Assembly (NCBI RefSeq): GCF_001428405.1
Contig: NZ_LMSL01000002.1
Span: 252,928 to 311,268, forward strand
From: Frateuria sp. Soil773
Lineage (GTDB): Bacteria; Pseudomonadota; Gammaproteobacteria; Xanthomonadales; Rhodanobacteraceae
Length of the DNA stretch: 58,341 bases
Direction of reading: 5' to 3'
In this document: piece after piece, positions 1 to 8,870 of the stretch
How the letters are laid out: every line of letters begins with the position of its first letter
Numbering within the stretch: the stretch's first letter is position 1
Notes under the pieces: generated by a model
What the model saw: only the letters and a program-made list of their open reading frames with translations
What the model was told of the DNA's origin: nothing
Database searches by the model: none
Made by a program: the position numbers and the translations under genes

Positions 1-1
1 G

Positions 2-76
2 GAGGCAGCGCGTTTCCATGCCGTGGTCGAAGCGTCGGCACCGCAGTTGCGTCGCGTGCATCCGTGCGCTCGGTAG
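2..76 (+). CDS. Possible 3' end of a gene cut by the window edge
   Basis: One forward frame is open from the left edge and ends at TAG (74-76), giving about 24 residues that end in HPCAR. The composition is compatible with a coding C-terminus, but the stretch is too short to recognise and other frames are open nearby. Between it and the next gene, positions 129-151 hold a GC-rich hairpin (CGCGCTCC paired with GGAGC-A-GCGCG) lacking a T-run. It may mark the end of the convergent phosphatase transcript. Confidence 0.2.
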   Translation, partial: EAARFHAVVEASAPQLRRVHPCAR

Positions 77-151
77 CACGAATGGGTCGCCCGGTTTCCG
101 AGGTGGCAGCGCGAATGTAGTCATCCGCCGCGCTCCTGCCGGAGCAGCGCG

Positions 152-982
152 TCAGTAAGGCGCCCGGACGATCAACGCCTTCTCCGCCGCACACTTCGCG
201 CCATCCATCGGCGGTGCCGACCGGCGATACGCCGCCAGCTCGTCGCGGGCCGACTCGACGTCGCGCTCGAACGCCGGCTCGCCGTGCAGGGTCGCCACGA
301 TGGTCGCCGCGTTCATCGCGCCGGCCTCGATCGCGCTGAAGTTGTGTGCGCCGCAGACCACCCGGCTGTCGGCGAAGGCGCGGGCGCGCAGGGCGACGTC
401 GGTGGCGCGGTCGGGCGCCAGCTCGGCGAGGATCAGGCCGACGGTCCAGCCCCAGGTGGCATGGCCCGAGGGGTAGTCGAAGCTGTGCGCCAGCTTGTCC
501 TTCGGCTGGCACACCGCGCCGTCGTCGATCTGGAACGGCCGCAATCGATGATTGGCCCGCTTCGCCGGCGCGGTGGCGCGATCCGCGTCCTCGCCGGCCC
601 GTTCGAGCAGGCCGGCCAGCCGCGGCAGCTTCGCCGCGTCCAGCGGCACGCCGACGGCGCAACTGAAGTGGCGCAGCATGGCCGGCGTGCCGCCTTCCAC
701 GTCGCCGGTCGCCAGCGCCCAGCGCGGCGTGCCCTCCAGCCGGCGGGTATCCCTGAAGATCCGCCGGTCCGCCTCGTAGCGGGCGGAACCCGCCTGCGGC
801 GCCTGCGGAAGCACGTCGACCACCCGCGGCAACGCTGCCGGCGCCAGATAGCCCGCCGGCTCGCCGGAAGCGGCAGGCGCCGATGCGACGGGTTGACCGG
901 CGGTCGAGCAACCGGCGAGGAGCGCCCCTGCCAGCAGCAGGACCGGACAAGTCAGGAATGCGTGGCGCATGTGATTCGGCAT
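152..982 (-). CDS. Class A non-specific acid phosphatase (PAP2 superfamily), lipoprotein
   Basis: This 276-residue protein carries a lipoprotein signal (LLAGC, Cys25) and the three motifs of class A bacterial acid phosphatases: K141-x6-R148-P149, PSGH at 171-174, and SR-x5-H at 206-213. It should hydrolyse phosphomonoesters in the periplasm or at the outer membrane. The third motif ends HNFSA; the Asp that normally follows the catalytic His by four residues is Ala217, so the charge-relay partner may differ. The start at 982 is chosen because GGGAGA lies 7-12 bases upstream and the lipobox fits. It is divergent from the AraC gene, with 140 bp between starts. Length is close to the PhoN family (about 250 residues). 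Confidence 0.85.
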   Translation of the reverse strand: MPNHMRHAFLTCPVLLLAGALLAGCSTAGQPVASAPAASGEPAGYLAPAALPRVVDVLPQAPQAGSARYEADRRIFRDTRRLEGTPRWALATGDVEGGTPAMLRHFSCAVGVPLDAAKLPRLAGLLERAGEDADRATAPAKRANHRLRPFQIDDGAVCQPKDKLAHSFDYPSGHATWGWTVGLILAELAPDRATDVALRARAFADSRVVCGAHNFSAIEAGAMNAATIVATLHGEPAFERDVESARDELAAYRRSAPPMDGAKCAAEKALIVRAPY

Positions 983-1122
983 GACCGTTTCTCCCGGGGC
1001 ATCGGCGGCTCGGAACGCGAGCGGTGTTGTGCAGCGCGCAAACGGCGCGGCGCCTACGCATGCTATAGAAACTCCCTCGCCGCCGGCCCGTGCCGGTCGG
1101 CCCACGTTGGAGCGTTCGCAGC

Positions 1123-2211
1123 ATGGCACGTCCCGCCGGCATGATCGGCCTGTCACACGGCGTCGGCCCGTCGCTGGCCTGCGCCGACGATCCGCGCTAC
1201 ACCGCGGCGGAGTTCCCCTCGAACAAGCTGTTGTACCTGATGCAGCTCGCCGATGCGCGCGGCATCGACGCGCGCGCATGGTTCGCCGGCCTGGCGCTGT
1301 CCCGCGCGCAGATCGCCGACCCGGCGCTGCGCGTGTCCTACCGCCAGGCCAGCACCTTCGTGCGCCGCGCGCTGGCCGCGCTGGACGTGCCCGACGCCGG
1401 CCTGCGCATCGGCAGCGAGGGCACCATCGGCGGCTTCGGCCTGCTCGGCCTGGCGATGATGACCTCGCGCAGCTTCGGCGAGGCGATGCAATCGGGCATC
1501 CGCTACCACAAGATCTGCGGCTGCCTGCTCGACCTATCCTTCGAGGTGGTCGACGCGCACGCCGTGGCGCTGGTCGCCTCGCCGCAGTTCGGCGACACCG
1601 CGCTGCTGCCGTTCTTCTGCGAGGAGCTGTTCGCCAGCTCGCTGATGATCTCGCGCGAGCTGGTCGGCCCCGAGCTGCGGCCGCTGCGGGTCGAGCTGAG
1701 CTACCCGCGGCCGGACTACGCCGACGCCTACGCCGGGCTGTTCCAGTGCGAGCTGCGCTTCGGGATGCCGCAGAACCGCCTGCTGATCGATGCCCGCTGG
1801 CTGGCGCATCCGCTGCCCGGCTACAACCCGCTCACCGCGAAGCAGGCGCTGGCGCTGTGCGCGCAGCAGCGCACCCCGGACGGCGGCGAGCCGCACCAGG
1901 AGATCGTCGCCGCGGTGGAGCGCCTGCTGCGCAGCCAGTTGCGCCAGCAGCCCAAGCTCAACGACGTGGCGCGCACGCTCAACCTCAGCGAACGCTCGCT
2001 GCGCCGCAAGCTGGCCGAGAGCGGGCGCATCTTCCGCGAGATCCACGACCGCGTGCGCGCCGAGCGCGCGCTGCAGCTGCTGCAGGCCGGCACGCTGAGC
2101 GTGGCCGAGATCGGCAGCGAGGTCGGCTTCAGCGACCCGCGCGAGTTCCGCCGCGCGTTCAAGCGCTGGACCGGCATGCCGCCGCAGGATGCCCGCCGCG
2201 CGGCCACCTGA
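1123..2211 (+). CDS. AraC-family transcriptional regulator with N-terminal arabinose_bd-like domain
   Basis: A 362-residue activator-type regulator. Residues about 20-220 resemble the N-terminal sensor domain of the OruR/VirS group of AraC proteins. The C-terminal 100 residues hold two helix-turn-helix units, with LNDVARTLNLSERSLRRKL and then IGSEVGFSDPREFRRAFKRW, the AraC signature. ATG 1123 is preferred because GGAG sits 10 bases upstream; ATG 1141 and GTG 1090 are alternatives. It is followed after 149 bp by the collinear beta-helix/cytochrome/receptor/dehydrogenase genes, so control of that block by the substrate or its aldehyde is the natural inference. A role at the divergent phosphatase promoter is also possible. 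Confidence 0.85.
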   Translation: MARPAGMIGLSHGVGPSLACADDPRYTAAEFPSNKLLYLMQLADARGIDARAWFAGLALSRAQIADPALRVSYRQASTFVRRALAALDVPDAGLRIGSEGTIGGFGLLGLAMMTSRSFGEAMQSGIRYHKICGCLLDLSFEVVDAHAVALVASPQFGDTALLPFFCEELFASSLMISRELVGPELRPLRVELSYPRPDYADAYAGLFQCELRFGMPQNRLLIDARWLAHPLPGYNPLTAKQALALCAQQRTPDGGEPHQEIVAAVERLLRSQLRQQPKLNDVARTLNLSERSLRRKLAESGRIFREIHDRVRAERALQLLQAGTLSVAEIGSEVGFSDPREFRRAFKRWTGMPPQDARRAAT

Positions 2212-2360
2212 GCGGCCGGCGGCAGCCATGCTGGCCGCGCTGCCCCCCGTCGGGTGGCCGTTCTGCCCTCCCCAGCCGCGGCGGTTTGCGTGACAGTCCC
2301 ATCCAGGCCGCGCCATGCGCGGCATCCGCAGATTCCGTTCGAATGGGGAGTTCAACGATC

Positions 2361-3602
2361 ATGCGCAAACTCGTTCTCGCCGCCGCGCTGGGCGCGGCCC
2401 TCGCCGGTTGCGGCAAATCCGAAGCGCCGCCGCAGAATGCCGCCGACGCCAGCTTCGAGGCCAAGCTGCAGGAGCAGTTGCTGGACGCCAAGCCCGGCAG
2501 CGTGATCGATATCCCGGTCGGCCACTACACGCTCAAGCGCGGCCTCAGCCTGCGCACCGACGGCGTCACCCTCAAGGGCGCCGGCATGGACAAGACCGTG
2601 CTGTCGTTCAAGGGCCAGGTCGTCGGCCCCGAGGGGCTGCTGGTGAACGCCAGCGACTTCACCATCGAGAACCTCGCGCTGGAAGACACCAAGGGCGACG
2701 CGCTGAAGATCAACCAGGGCAGGAACATCACCATCCGCGGCGTGCGCGTGGAATGGACCGGCGGCCCGAAGACCACCAACGGCGCCTACGGCCTGTACCC
2801 GGTGAAGACGCAGAACGTGCTGATCGAGAACTCGGTGGTGATCGGCGCCTCCGACGCGGGCATCTACGTGGGCCAGTCGGACAACATCGTGGTGCGCAAC
2901 AACCGCGCCGAGCACAACGTGGCCGGCATCGAGATCGAGAACTCGACCCGCGCCGACGTCTACGGCAACACCGCCACGCAGAACACCGGCGGCATCCTGG
3001 TGTTCAACATGCCCAACCTGTCCAAGGCCGGGCACAGCACGCGCGTGTTCAAGAACAAGGTGTTCGACAACAACCTGGGCAACTTCGCCGCCAAGGGCGC
3101 GGCGGTGGCCAGCGTGCCGGCCGGCTCGGGCGTGGTGGTGAACTCCAACGACAAGGTGGAGATCTTCGACAACGACATCGCCGACCACAAGACCACCAAC
3201 ATCATCATCTCCAGCTACTTCTCGACCAACTACTACAACACCCGCGGCGTGGCGGCCGACTACAACCCGTACCCGAAGGGCATCTTCGTCTACGGCAACC
3301 GCCTCAAGGGCGGCGGCGACTCGCCCGACGGGGTCGACTTCAAGATGCTCAAGACCGCCGTGTACGGCCTCACCGGCCACTTCCCCGACGTGCTGTGGGA
3401 CGGCTACTTCGACGCCAAGGACATCGTCGGCGGCCTGCCGCCGCCGGCCGACCGCATCTGCATCCACGACGTCAGCGGCGTACTGAACGCGGACGGCCCG
3501 CACGGCTACAAGAACCCCAGCACCGACACCAAGCCGTACGACTGCACGCTGCCGAAGCTGCCGCCGGTCGTGCTGGACCCCGAGCCCAAGGCGCAGGGCT
3601 GA
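2361..3602 (+). CDS. Parallel beta-helix repeat lipoprotein (TIGR03805-like)
   Basis: A 413-residue protein with a lipobox (ALAGC, Cys17). Residues about 40-300 are built from right-handed beta-helix turns rich in Asn and Val, such as NITIRGVRVEWTGG, NVLIENSVVIGASDAGIYVG and NIVVRNNRAEHNVAGIEIEN. Such folds bind or cleave polysaccharides or serve as scaffolds; no polysaccharide-lyase active site was recognised. From memory, this family occurs as a two-gene pair with the next gene (families TIGR03805 and TIGR03806), both exported and of unknown function. The start is supported by GGGGAG ten bases upstream. The next gene begins 5 bases after its stop, so the two are surely cotranscribed. Confidence 0.85.
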   Translation: MRKLVLAAALGAALAGCGKSEAPPQNAADASFEAKLQEQLLDAKPGSVIDIPVGHYTLKRGLSLRTDGVTLKGAGMDKTVLSFKGQVVGPEGLLVNASDFTIENLALEDTKGDALKINQGRNITIRGVRVEWTGGPKTTNGAYGLYPVKTQNVLIENSVVIGASDAGIYVGQSDNIVVRNNRAEHNVAGIEIENSTRADVYGNTATQNTGGILVFNMPNLSKAGHSTRVFKNKVFDNNLGNFAAKGAAVASVPAGSGVVVNSNDKVEIFDNDIADHKTTNIIISSYFSTNYYNTRGVAADYNPYPKGIFVYGNRLKGGGDSPDGVDFKMLKTAVYGLTGHFPDVLWDGYFDAKDIVGGLPPPADRICIHDVSGVLNADGPHGYKNPSTDTKPYDCTLPKLPPVVLDPEPKAQG

Positions 3603-3607
3603 GATCG

Positions 3608-4759
3608 ATGACGTTCGCGAAACACGCATGGCCGGCGCTGGCCCTGTTGCTGCTGGCCGGCTGCCATCGCGGCATGGAGCCGGTGGCGTTCCACGCCGAG
3701 GGCCGCCCGACCACGCTCGCCGAATGGCACGTGGTCGAAGCGCGCGGCGGCAAGCTAGAGCTCAACGACGGCGTGGTGCCGTACGACCTCAACACGCCGC
3801 TGTTCACCGACTACGCGCACAAGCTGCGCACGATCTGGATGCCCAAGGGCACCACGGCGAAATACCACCCCACCGACACCTTCGACTTTCCGGTCGGCAC
3901 GGTGATCAGCAAGACCTTCTATTACCCGCGCGCCTCCGGCGGCCAGCCCGGCGACGTGATGCGCACCGGCGACTACTCGCACGACTTCGCCGGCGAGGGC
4001 CTGGACCTGTCGAAGGTGCACCTGGTCGAGACGCGCATCCTGGTGCACCGCCAGGACGGCTGGGCGGCGATCCCCTACGTGTGGAACGAGGCGCAGACCG
4101 AGGCCACCCTGGCGCGCACCGGCGCCGTGCTGCCGCTGACCCTGGTCGACGACGCTTCCGGACAACCCGCCCGCGAGGACTTCAACTACGTGGTGCCCGA
4201 CGAGAGCCAGTGCCAGAGCTGCCACGCGCAGGACTGGATCGACCGCAGGGTGCACCCGATCGGCCCGAAGGCGCGCCACCTCAACAAGGACTACCACTAC
4301 GCCGGCGGCGACGAGAACCAGCTCGCCCACCTGGCGAAGCTCGGCTACCTCGGCGGCCTGCCCGCACCGGCCGAGATCCCGCGCGACGCGAACTGGGAAG
4401 ACCCGCACGCGCCGCTCGACGCGCGCGCGCGCGCCTACCTCGACATCAACTGCGGGCATTGCCACAACGCCAACGGCGCGGCCAACACCACCGGCCTCAC
4501 GCTCGACTACGGCACGCCGGAAGACCGCCACCTGGGCATCTGCAAGCCGCCGACCGCGGCCGGCCAGGGCACCGGCGACCACTTCTTCGACATCGTGCCG
4601 GGCCAGCCGGACGAATCGATCCTGCCCTACCGGCTCGCCTCGAAGGAGCCGGGCGTGATGATGCCGGAGATCGGCCGCAGCACCGTGCACCGCGAGGGCG
4701 TGGCGCTGATCAAGGCATGGATCGCGGCGCAGTCGGGGAGCTGCACGACGATCCACTGA
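3608..4759 (+). CDS. Diheme c-type cytochrome lipoprotein (SO2930/TIGR03806-like)
   Basis: A 383-residue exported protein with lipobox LLAGC (Cys19) and two covalent haem sites, CQSCH at 202-206 and CGHCH at 282-286. MM in the segment GVMMPEIG near the C-terminus could supply an axial ligand. The N-terminal 200 residues (beginning with the PYDLNTPLFTDYA region) match no classical cytochrome domain I recognise but are characteristic of the partner family of the beta-helix protein. It would pass electrons in the periplasm, either from an oxidation it catalyses or from an unseen dehydrogenase. It starts 5 bases after the beta-helix gene. The oxidised substrate cannot be read from the sequence. 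Confidence 0.85.
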   Translation: MTFAKHAWPALALLLLAGCHRGMEPVAFHAEGRPTTLAEWHVVEARGGKLELNDGVVPYDLNTPLFTDYAHKLRTIWMPKGTTAKYHPTDTFDFPVGTVISKTFYYPRASGGQPGDVMRTGDYSHDFAGEGLDLSKVHLVETRILVHRQDGWAAIPYVWNEAQTEATLARTGAVLPLTLVDDASGQPAREDFNYVVPDESQCQSCHAQDWIDRRVHPIGPKARHLNKDYHYAGGDENQLAHLAKLGYLGGLPAPAEIPRDANWEDPHAPLDARARAYLDINCGHCHNANGAANTTGLTLDYGTPEDRHLGICKPPTAAGQGTGDHFFDIVPGQPDESILPYRLASKEPGVMMPEIGRSTVHREGVALIKAWIAAQSGSCTTIH

Positions 4760-4831
4760 GGCAACCGTTACCGCGACACGACCTGCGTGCGGCCACGGCC
4801 GCACGATCCGATGCAAGGGGAGAGCAACGGC

Positions 4832-7297
4832 ATGAGCATGCGTCAACGTCCATTATCGATCAGCCTGCGCCGGTTGCTGTTCGGCGGCAGCGCGCTGCTG
4901 CTGTGCGCGCCGGCCGCCTTCGCCGCCGCGCCGCAGGAGGCCGCCGGCAGCCAGGCCGACGCCGCCGACCCGGCCAAGGCCAAGCTGCTGGGCAACATCG
5001 TGGTCACCGCGCAGAGCCGCTCGCAGGAAATGCAGGAGGTGCCGATCCCGCTGCAGATCGTCACCGCCAAGCAGGTGGACACGCTGGCCGCCACCGACCT
5101 GAGCCGGATGGACATCTTCGTGCCGGGCCTGGTGGTCAGCGGCGACCAGCCCACCCAGCCGAGCTACCAGTTGCGCGGCATCCAGACCAGCGACTTCGGC
5201 GTCGGCACCGAATCGGCGGTGGGCGTATACATCGACGGCGTCTACGCGGCGCGCTCCGGCGGCGCCCTGCTGGCGTTCAACGACATCGCACGGATCGAGG
5301 TGCTGAAGGGCCCGCAAGGCACGCTGTTCGGCCGCAACGCGGCGGCCGGCGCGATCTCGATCGTCACCAACGAGCCCTCCGACCGCTTCGAGGGCAAGGC
5401 GCGGCTGCGTTTCGGCAATTACGGCCGCCGCTACGGCGACGCCCTGCTCAACCTGCCGGTCAACAAGGACATGGCGCTGCGCGTGAGCGTGCTGGACAAC
5501 CAGAGCGACGGCTGGATCAAGGACGCGGCCAGCGGCAAGCGCTACGGCAAGGACGACGACTGGGGCAGCCGCGTGGCCTGGCGCTGGAACGTCACCAGCA
5601 ATACCCGCGTGCTGCTGTCGTGGGACCACGAGCGGCTCAAGCAGCCGCCGAAGCCGGCGATCGGGCTGATCCCGCTGGACGCCGACTCCAACCAGCGGCC
5701 GCCGTTCCCCGACGATCCCGCGGGCTTCCTCAACCCGCTGCACGCGCGGCTCTACAACGACACGGTGGACGCCGCCGAGACGCGCCGCTTCGACGGCGCC
5801 ACGCTGAGCATCGACCATTCGTTCGACTGGGGCAGCCTCACCTCGACCACCGCATGGCGCCACTTCAACACGCTCAACCGCGGCGACTACGACGGCACCA
5901 ACCACATCGTCAGCTACCTCGACACCGCCAACATCGAGCGCAACACCAGTTGGTACCAGGAGTTCAAGCTGGCCGGCAGCAACGACCTGGCCGACTGGGT
6001 GGCCGGCGCGAGCTGGTACGACGAGCGCGCGCGGCAGACCAGCCAGACCAACATCTTCACCGACAGCCTCGACACGCTGGTGCGGAACGTGATGGGCCTG
6101 GGCACGCCGCTCACCGACATCAGCAACGGCCTGGCCGCGATGGACGTGCCCTACACCCTGCTGGGCGACCCGTGGCACGAGGCGATCAGCAACGTCGGCC
6201 GTTTCAAGGCGTACGCCGGCTACGGCGACGTGATCTGGCACCTCACCGACCGCCTCAACATCACCACCGGCATCCGTTACACGCGCGACCAGAAGAGCTT
6301 CTCCTGGTACAACATGCCGCGCCGCGCGGACGAGTTCGACGCCACCGTGGGTGCCCTGCGGCAGGCCGGCGTGATCGACATGCTGCCGCCGGAGGCGCAG
6401 TTCGCGCTGGCCGCGTTCGGCAGCAACGTGATCTTCAACGACGGCAGCGGCGCGCCGATCGGCGTGCTGGCGAAGCGCAGCGACCGCTGGAGCAACCTCA
6501 GCCCCCGCGTCGTGCTGGACTACAAGTTCACCCCCGACGTGATGGGCTACGCCTCGGTCACCAAGGGCTACAAGGCCGGCGGCTACAACAGCGTGCAGAT
6601 CGGCTCGCGCTTCGCGCCGGAGAAGGTGATCAACTACGAGGCCGGCCTGAAGACGGTGTTCCCCGACCAGCACCTGCTGCTCAACGGCTCGGCGTACTAC
6701 TACCGCTACGACAACAAGCAGTCGCTCACGCTCGATCCCAACAGCGCCGGCTCCGGCGTGCCGCGCTACCTGGTCAGCAGCACCGACCAGCAGGCCAAGG
6801 GGCTGGAGCTGGAGGCGCAGTGGCAGCCGGTGGACGCGTTCCGGCTCAGCTTCACCGGCGCCTGGATCGACGCCACCTACCGCCACGCCGTCGCGGCCTC
6901 CGGCGTGGACCTGAGCGACCAGCCGACCGGCGAGCCGAAGGTCTCGTTCGCCGCCGGGCTGTCCTATACCTGGCGCAACGTGGCCGGCGGCGCGCTGCAG
7001 TTCGACCTGTCCCACGCCTACCGCGGCAAGTCGCGCTGCAACCGCGATTCGCAGCTCCAGGGCGAGTGCCAGATCAGCCCGAACTTCGACAACGGCGCCG
7101 CCCAGCAGCGGACCGACGCGCGGCTGGACTGGAGCTCGGCCGGCGACCACTGGGGCGTCGCGCTGTACGCCAACAACGTGTTCGACAAGCGCTACGTCAC
7201 CGGGGTCAGCAACATCACCAGCAGCGTATTCGGCACGCCGTATGCCACTATCACGCCGCCACGCATGTGGGGCGTGGAGCTGCGCGCGAAGTTCTGA
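4832..7297 (+). CDS. TonB-dependent outer-membrane receptor
   Basis: An 821-residue receptor. The signal peptide ends at AAFA (about residue 31), and the TonB box NIVVTAQ lies at 55-61. A plug domain follows with IEVLKGPQGTLFGRNAAAGAI, then a 22-strand-type barrel ending in the aromatic residue Phe821. The plug sequence (YIDGVYAARSGGA) is typical of the large proteobacterial group that is not siderophore-specific and often sits in catabolic loci. GGGGAGAG lies 8-15 bases before ATG 4832. It is placed 72 bp after the cytochrome gene and 3 bp before the dehydrogenase, so uptake of the compound oxidised by this operon is the likely role. No Fur box was seen upstream, which argues against an iron role. 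Confidence 0.9.
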   Translation: MSMRQRPLSISLRRLLFGGSALLLCAPAAFAAAPQEAAGSQADAADPAKAKLLGNIVVTAQSRSQEMQEVPIPLQIVTAKQVDTLAATDLSRMDIFVPGLVVSGDQPTQPSYQLRGIQTSDFGVGTESAVGVYIDGVYAARSGGALLAFNDIARIEVLKGPQGTLFGRNAAAGAISIVTNEPSDRFEGKARLRFGNYGRRYGDALLNLPVNKDMALRVSVLDNQSDGWIKDAASGKRYGKDDDWGSRVAWRWNVTSNTRVLLSWDHERLKQPPKPAIGLIPLDADSNQRPPFPDDPAGFLNPLHARLYNDTVDAAETRRFDGATLSIDHSFDWGSLTSTTAWRHFNTLNRGDYDGTNHIVSYLDTANIERNTSWYQEFKLAGSNDLADWVAGASWYDERARQTSQTNIFTDSLDTLVRNVMGLGTPLTDISNGLAAMDVPYTLLGDPWHEAISNVGRFKAYAGYGDVIWHLTDRLNITTGIRYTRDQKSFSWYNMPRRADEFDATVGALRQAGVIDMLPPEAQFALAAFGSNVIFNDGSGAPIGVLAKRSDRWSNLSPRVVLDYKFTPDVMGYASVTKGYKAGGYNSVQIGSRFAPEKVINYEAGLKTVFPDQHLLLNGSAYYYRYDNKQSLTLDPNSAGSGVPRYLVSSTDQQAKGLELEAQWQPVDAFRLSFTGAWIDATYRHAVAASGVDLSDQPTGEPKVSFAAGLSYTWRNVAGGALQFDLSHAYRGKSRCNRDSQLQGECQISPNFDNGAAQQRTDARLDWSSAGDHWGVALYANNVFDKRYVTGVSNITSSVFGTPYATITPPRMWGVELRAKF

Positions 7298-7300
7298 CCT

Positions 7301-8710
7301 ATGACCGACGCCATCGACCTGAGCGCCACCCTGCAACGCCTGCGCGACGCGCAGGCGCGCGAGCCGCGGCCCGCGTGGCCGGTCCGCGCGCGGCGGCTGC
7401 GCACGCTGGAGACCATGCTGCGCGAGCAGCGCACCGCGTTCGCCGCGGCGATCTCGGCCGATTTCGGCCAGCGCCCGGTGCAGGAAACCGACCTGCTGGA
7501 GATCTTCCCCAGCCTGTCGGCGGTGCGCCACGCGCTGCGCCACGGCCGCCGCTGGATGAGGCCGAGGCATGCGCTGGCCGACCTGCTGTTCCTGCCCGCA
7601 CGCACCCTCACCCTGCCGCAGCCGCGCGGCGTGGTCGGCATCATCGTGCCGTGGAACTACCCGCTCTACCTCGCCGTCGGCCCGCTGATCGACGCGCTCG
7701 CCGCCGGCAACCGCGTGATGCTGAAGATGAGCGAGCACACGCCGCGCTTCTCGGCGCTGTTCTCCGAGCAGGTGGCGGCGTATTTCGCGCCGGACGAAGT
7801 GGTCGTGGCGACCGGCGACTCCGCGGTGGCGCAGGCGTTCGCCGCGCTGCCGCTCGACCACCTGCTGTTCACCGGATCCACCGCGATCGGCCACCAGGTG
7901 ATGCGCGCGGCCGCGGCCAACCTCACCCCGGTGACGCTGGAGCTGGGCGGCAAGTCGCCGGCCCTGATCGGCCCCGGCGCGCGCTTCGGGCACGCGGTGG
8001 AACGCATCCTGTTCGGCAAGCTGGTCAATGCCGGGCAGACCTGCATCGCGCCCGACTACGTGCTGCTGCCGCGCGCGCGCGTGGACGACTTCGTGGCCGC
8101 CGCGCGCGCCGCCGCCGCGCAGATGTATCCCGACCTGGCGCGCAACGACCAGTACGCCAGCATCGCCACCGACCACCACTACCAGCGCCTGGCCGGCCTG
8201 CGCGACAGCGCCGTGGGCGACGGCGCGCGCAGCGAGACGCTCAGCGACGCCTCGCCCGATCCCGCCCGCCGCCTGCTGCCGCCGCTGCTGCTGGCCGGGG
8301 TGCACGACGGCATGCGCGTGATGCAGGAGGAAATCTTCGGCCCGCTGCTGCCGCTGGTGCCCTACGACAGCCTCGACGAGGCGATCGCCTACATCAACGC
8401 CCGCCCGCACCCGCTCGCGCTGTACCTGTTCGAGCAGGACCAGGCCCGCATCGACCAGGTGCTCCTGCGCACCCAGGCCGGCGGCGTCACGGTCAACGAC
8501 ACGCTCTACCACATCGCCCAGCACGGCCTGCCGTTCGGCGGCGTCGGCGCCTCGGGCATCGGCGGCTACCACGGCGAAGCCGGCTTCCGCACGTTCTCGC
8601 ACATGAAGCCGGTGTTCCGGCAGGCCCGCTTCAACGGCGCCGGCCTGCTCAACCCGCCGTACGGCGCACGCTTCCGGCACATGCTGGAGTGGCTGCTCAA
8701 GCGCGGATGA
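7301..8710 (+). CDS. Coniferyl-aldehyde-dehydrogenase-type aldehyde dehydrogenase
   Basis: A 469-residue member of the class 3-like NAD(P)+ aldehyde dehydrogenases (CALDH subgroup). It shows PWNYP at 117-121, the cofactor-pocket segment LLFTGSTAIG at 188-197, the general base Glu214 in LELGGKSP and the nucleophile Cys248 in NAGQTCIAPDYV. It lacks the C-terminal membrane tail of fatty aldehyde dehydrogenases. It oxidises an aldehyde to the acid in the cytoplasm. The subgroup includes enzymes for coniferyl aldehyde and, as in the LaoC type, long-chain aldehydes, so the substrate is open. Its start lies 3 bases after the receptor stop, which ties import to oxidation. Confidence 0.9.
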   Translation: MTDAIDLSATLQRLRDAQAREPRPAWPVRARRLRTLETMLREQRTAFAAAISADFGQRPVQETDLLEIFPSLSAVRHALRHGRRWMRPRHALADLLFLPARTLTLPQPRGVVGIIVPWNYPLYLAVGPLIDALAAGNRVMLKMSEHTPRFSALFSEQVAAYFAPDEVVVATGDSAVAQAFAALPLDHLLFTGSTAIGHQVMRAAAANLTPVTLELGGKSPALIGPGARFGHAVERILFGKLVNAGQTCIAPDYVLLPRARVDDFVAAARAAAAQMYPDLARNDQYASIATDHHYQRLAGLRDSAVGDGARSETLSDASPDPARRLLPPLLLAGVHDGMRVMQEEIFGPLLPLVPYDSLDEAIAYINARPHPLALYLFEQDQARIDQVLLRTQAGGVTVNDTLYHIAQHGLPFGGVGASGIGGYHGEAGFRTFSHMKPVFRQARFNGAGLLNPPYGARFRHMLEWLLKRG

Positions 8711-8715
8711 CACAC

Positions 8716-8736
8716 GCCTGCGGCGCCGCCGCAGGC
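8716..8736 (+). terminator. GC-rich hairpin after the aldehyde dehydrogenase gene
   Basis: A perfect 9-bp stem (GCCTGCGGC / GCCGCAGGC) with a 3-base loop begins 6 bases after the stop codon. There is no T-run, so it may be a weak or Rho-assisted terminator, or a 3' mRNA stabiliser. It is the likely end of the block that starts at the beta-helix gene. Confidence 0.4.
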
Positions 8737-8870
8737 TGACCGAGCGCTCCGTTCCCCGCTTTTCGGCGCGCTGGCGTCCGCTGTCCGCGCAACGCTATCG
8801 TGCCCGCCGCATCCCGGGCGGGCACGTAAGCTGCGCCGCGCGATCCAGGCACCAGCCGAAAAGGAACCCT

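Noticed and set aside
4853-8713. A 1286-codon open frame antisense to the receptor and dehydrogenase genes
   Set aside because: Same cause: the strong third-position GC bias of the real genes keeps the opposite frame open.
3628-8739. A very long open frame overlapping the cytochrome, receptor and dehydrogenase genes on the same strand
   Set aside because: It runs in a different frame from three well-supported genes, is Arg/Ala/Pro-rich and low in complexity, and has no recognisable domain. High GC content removes stop codons.
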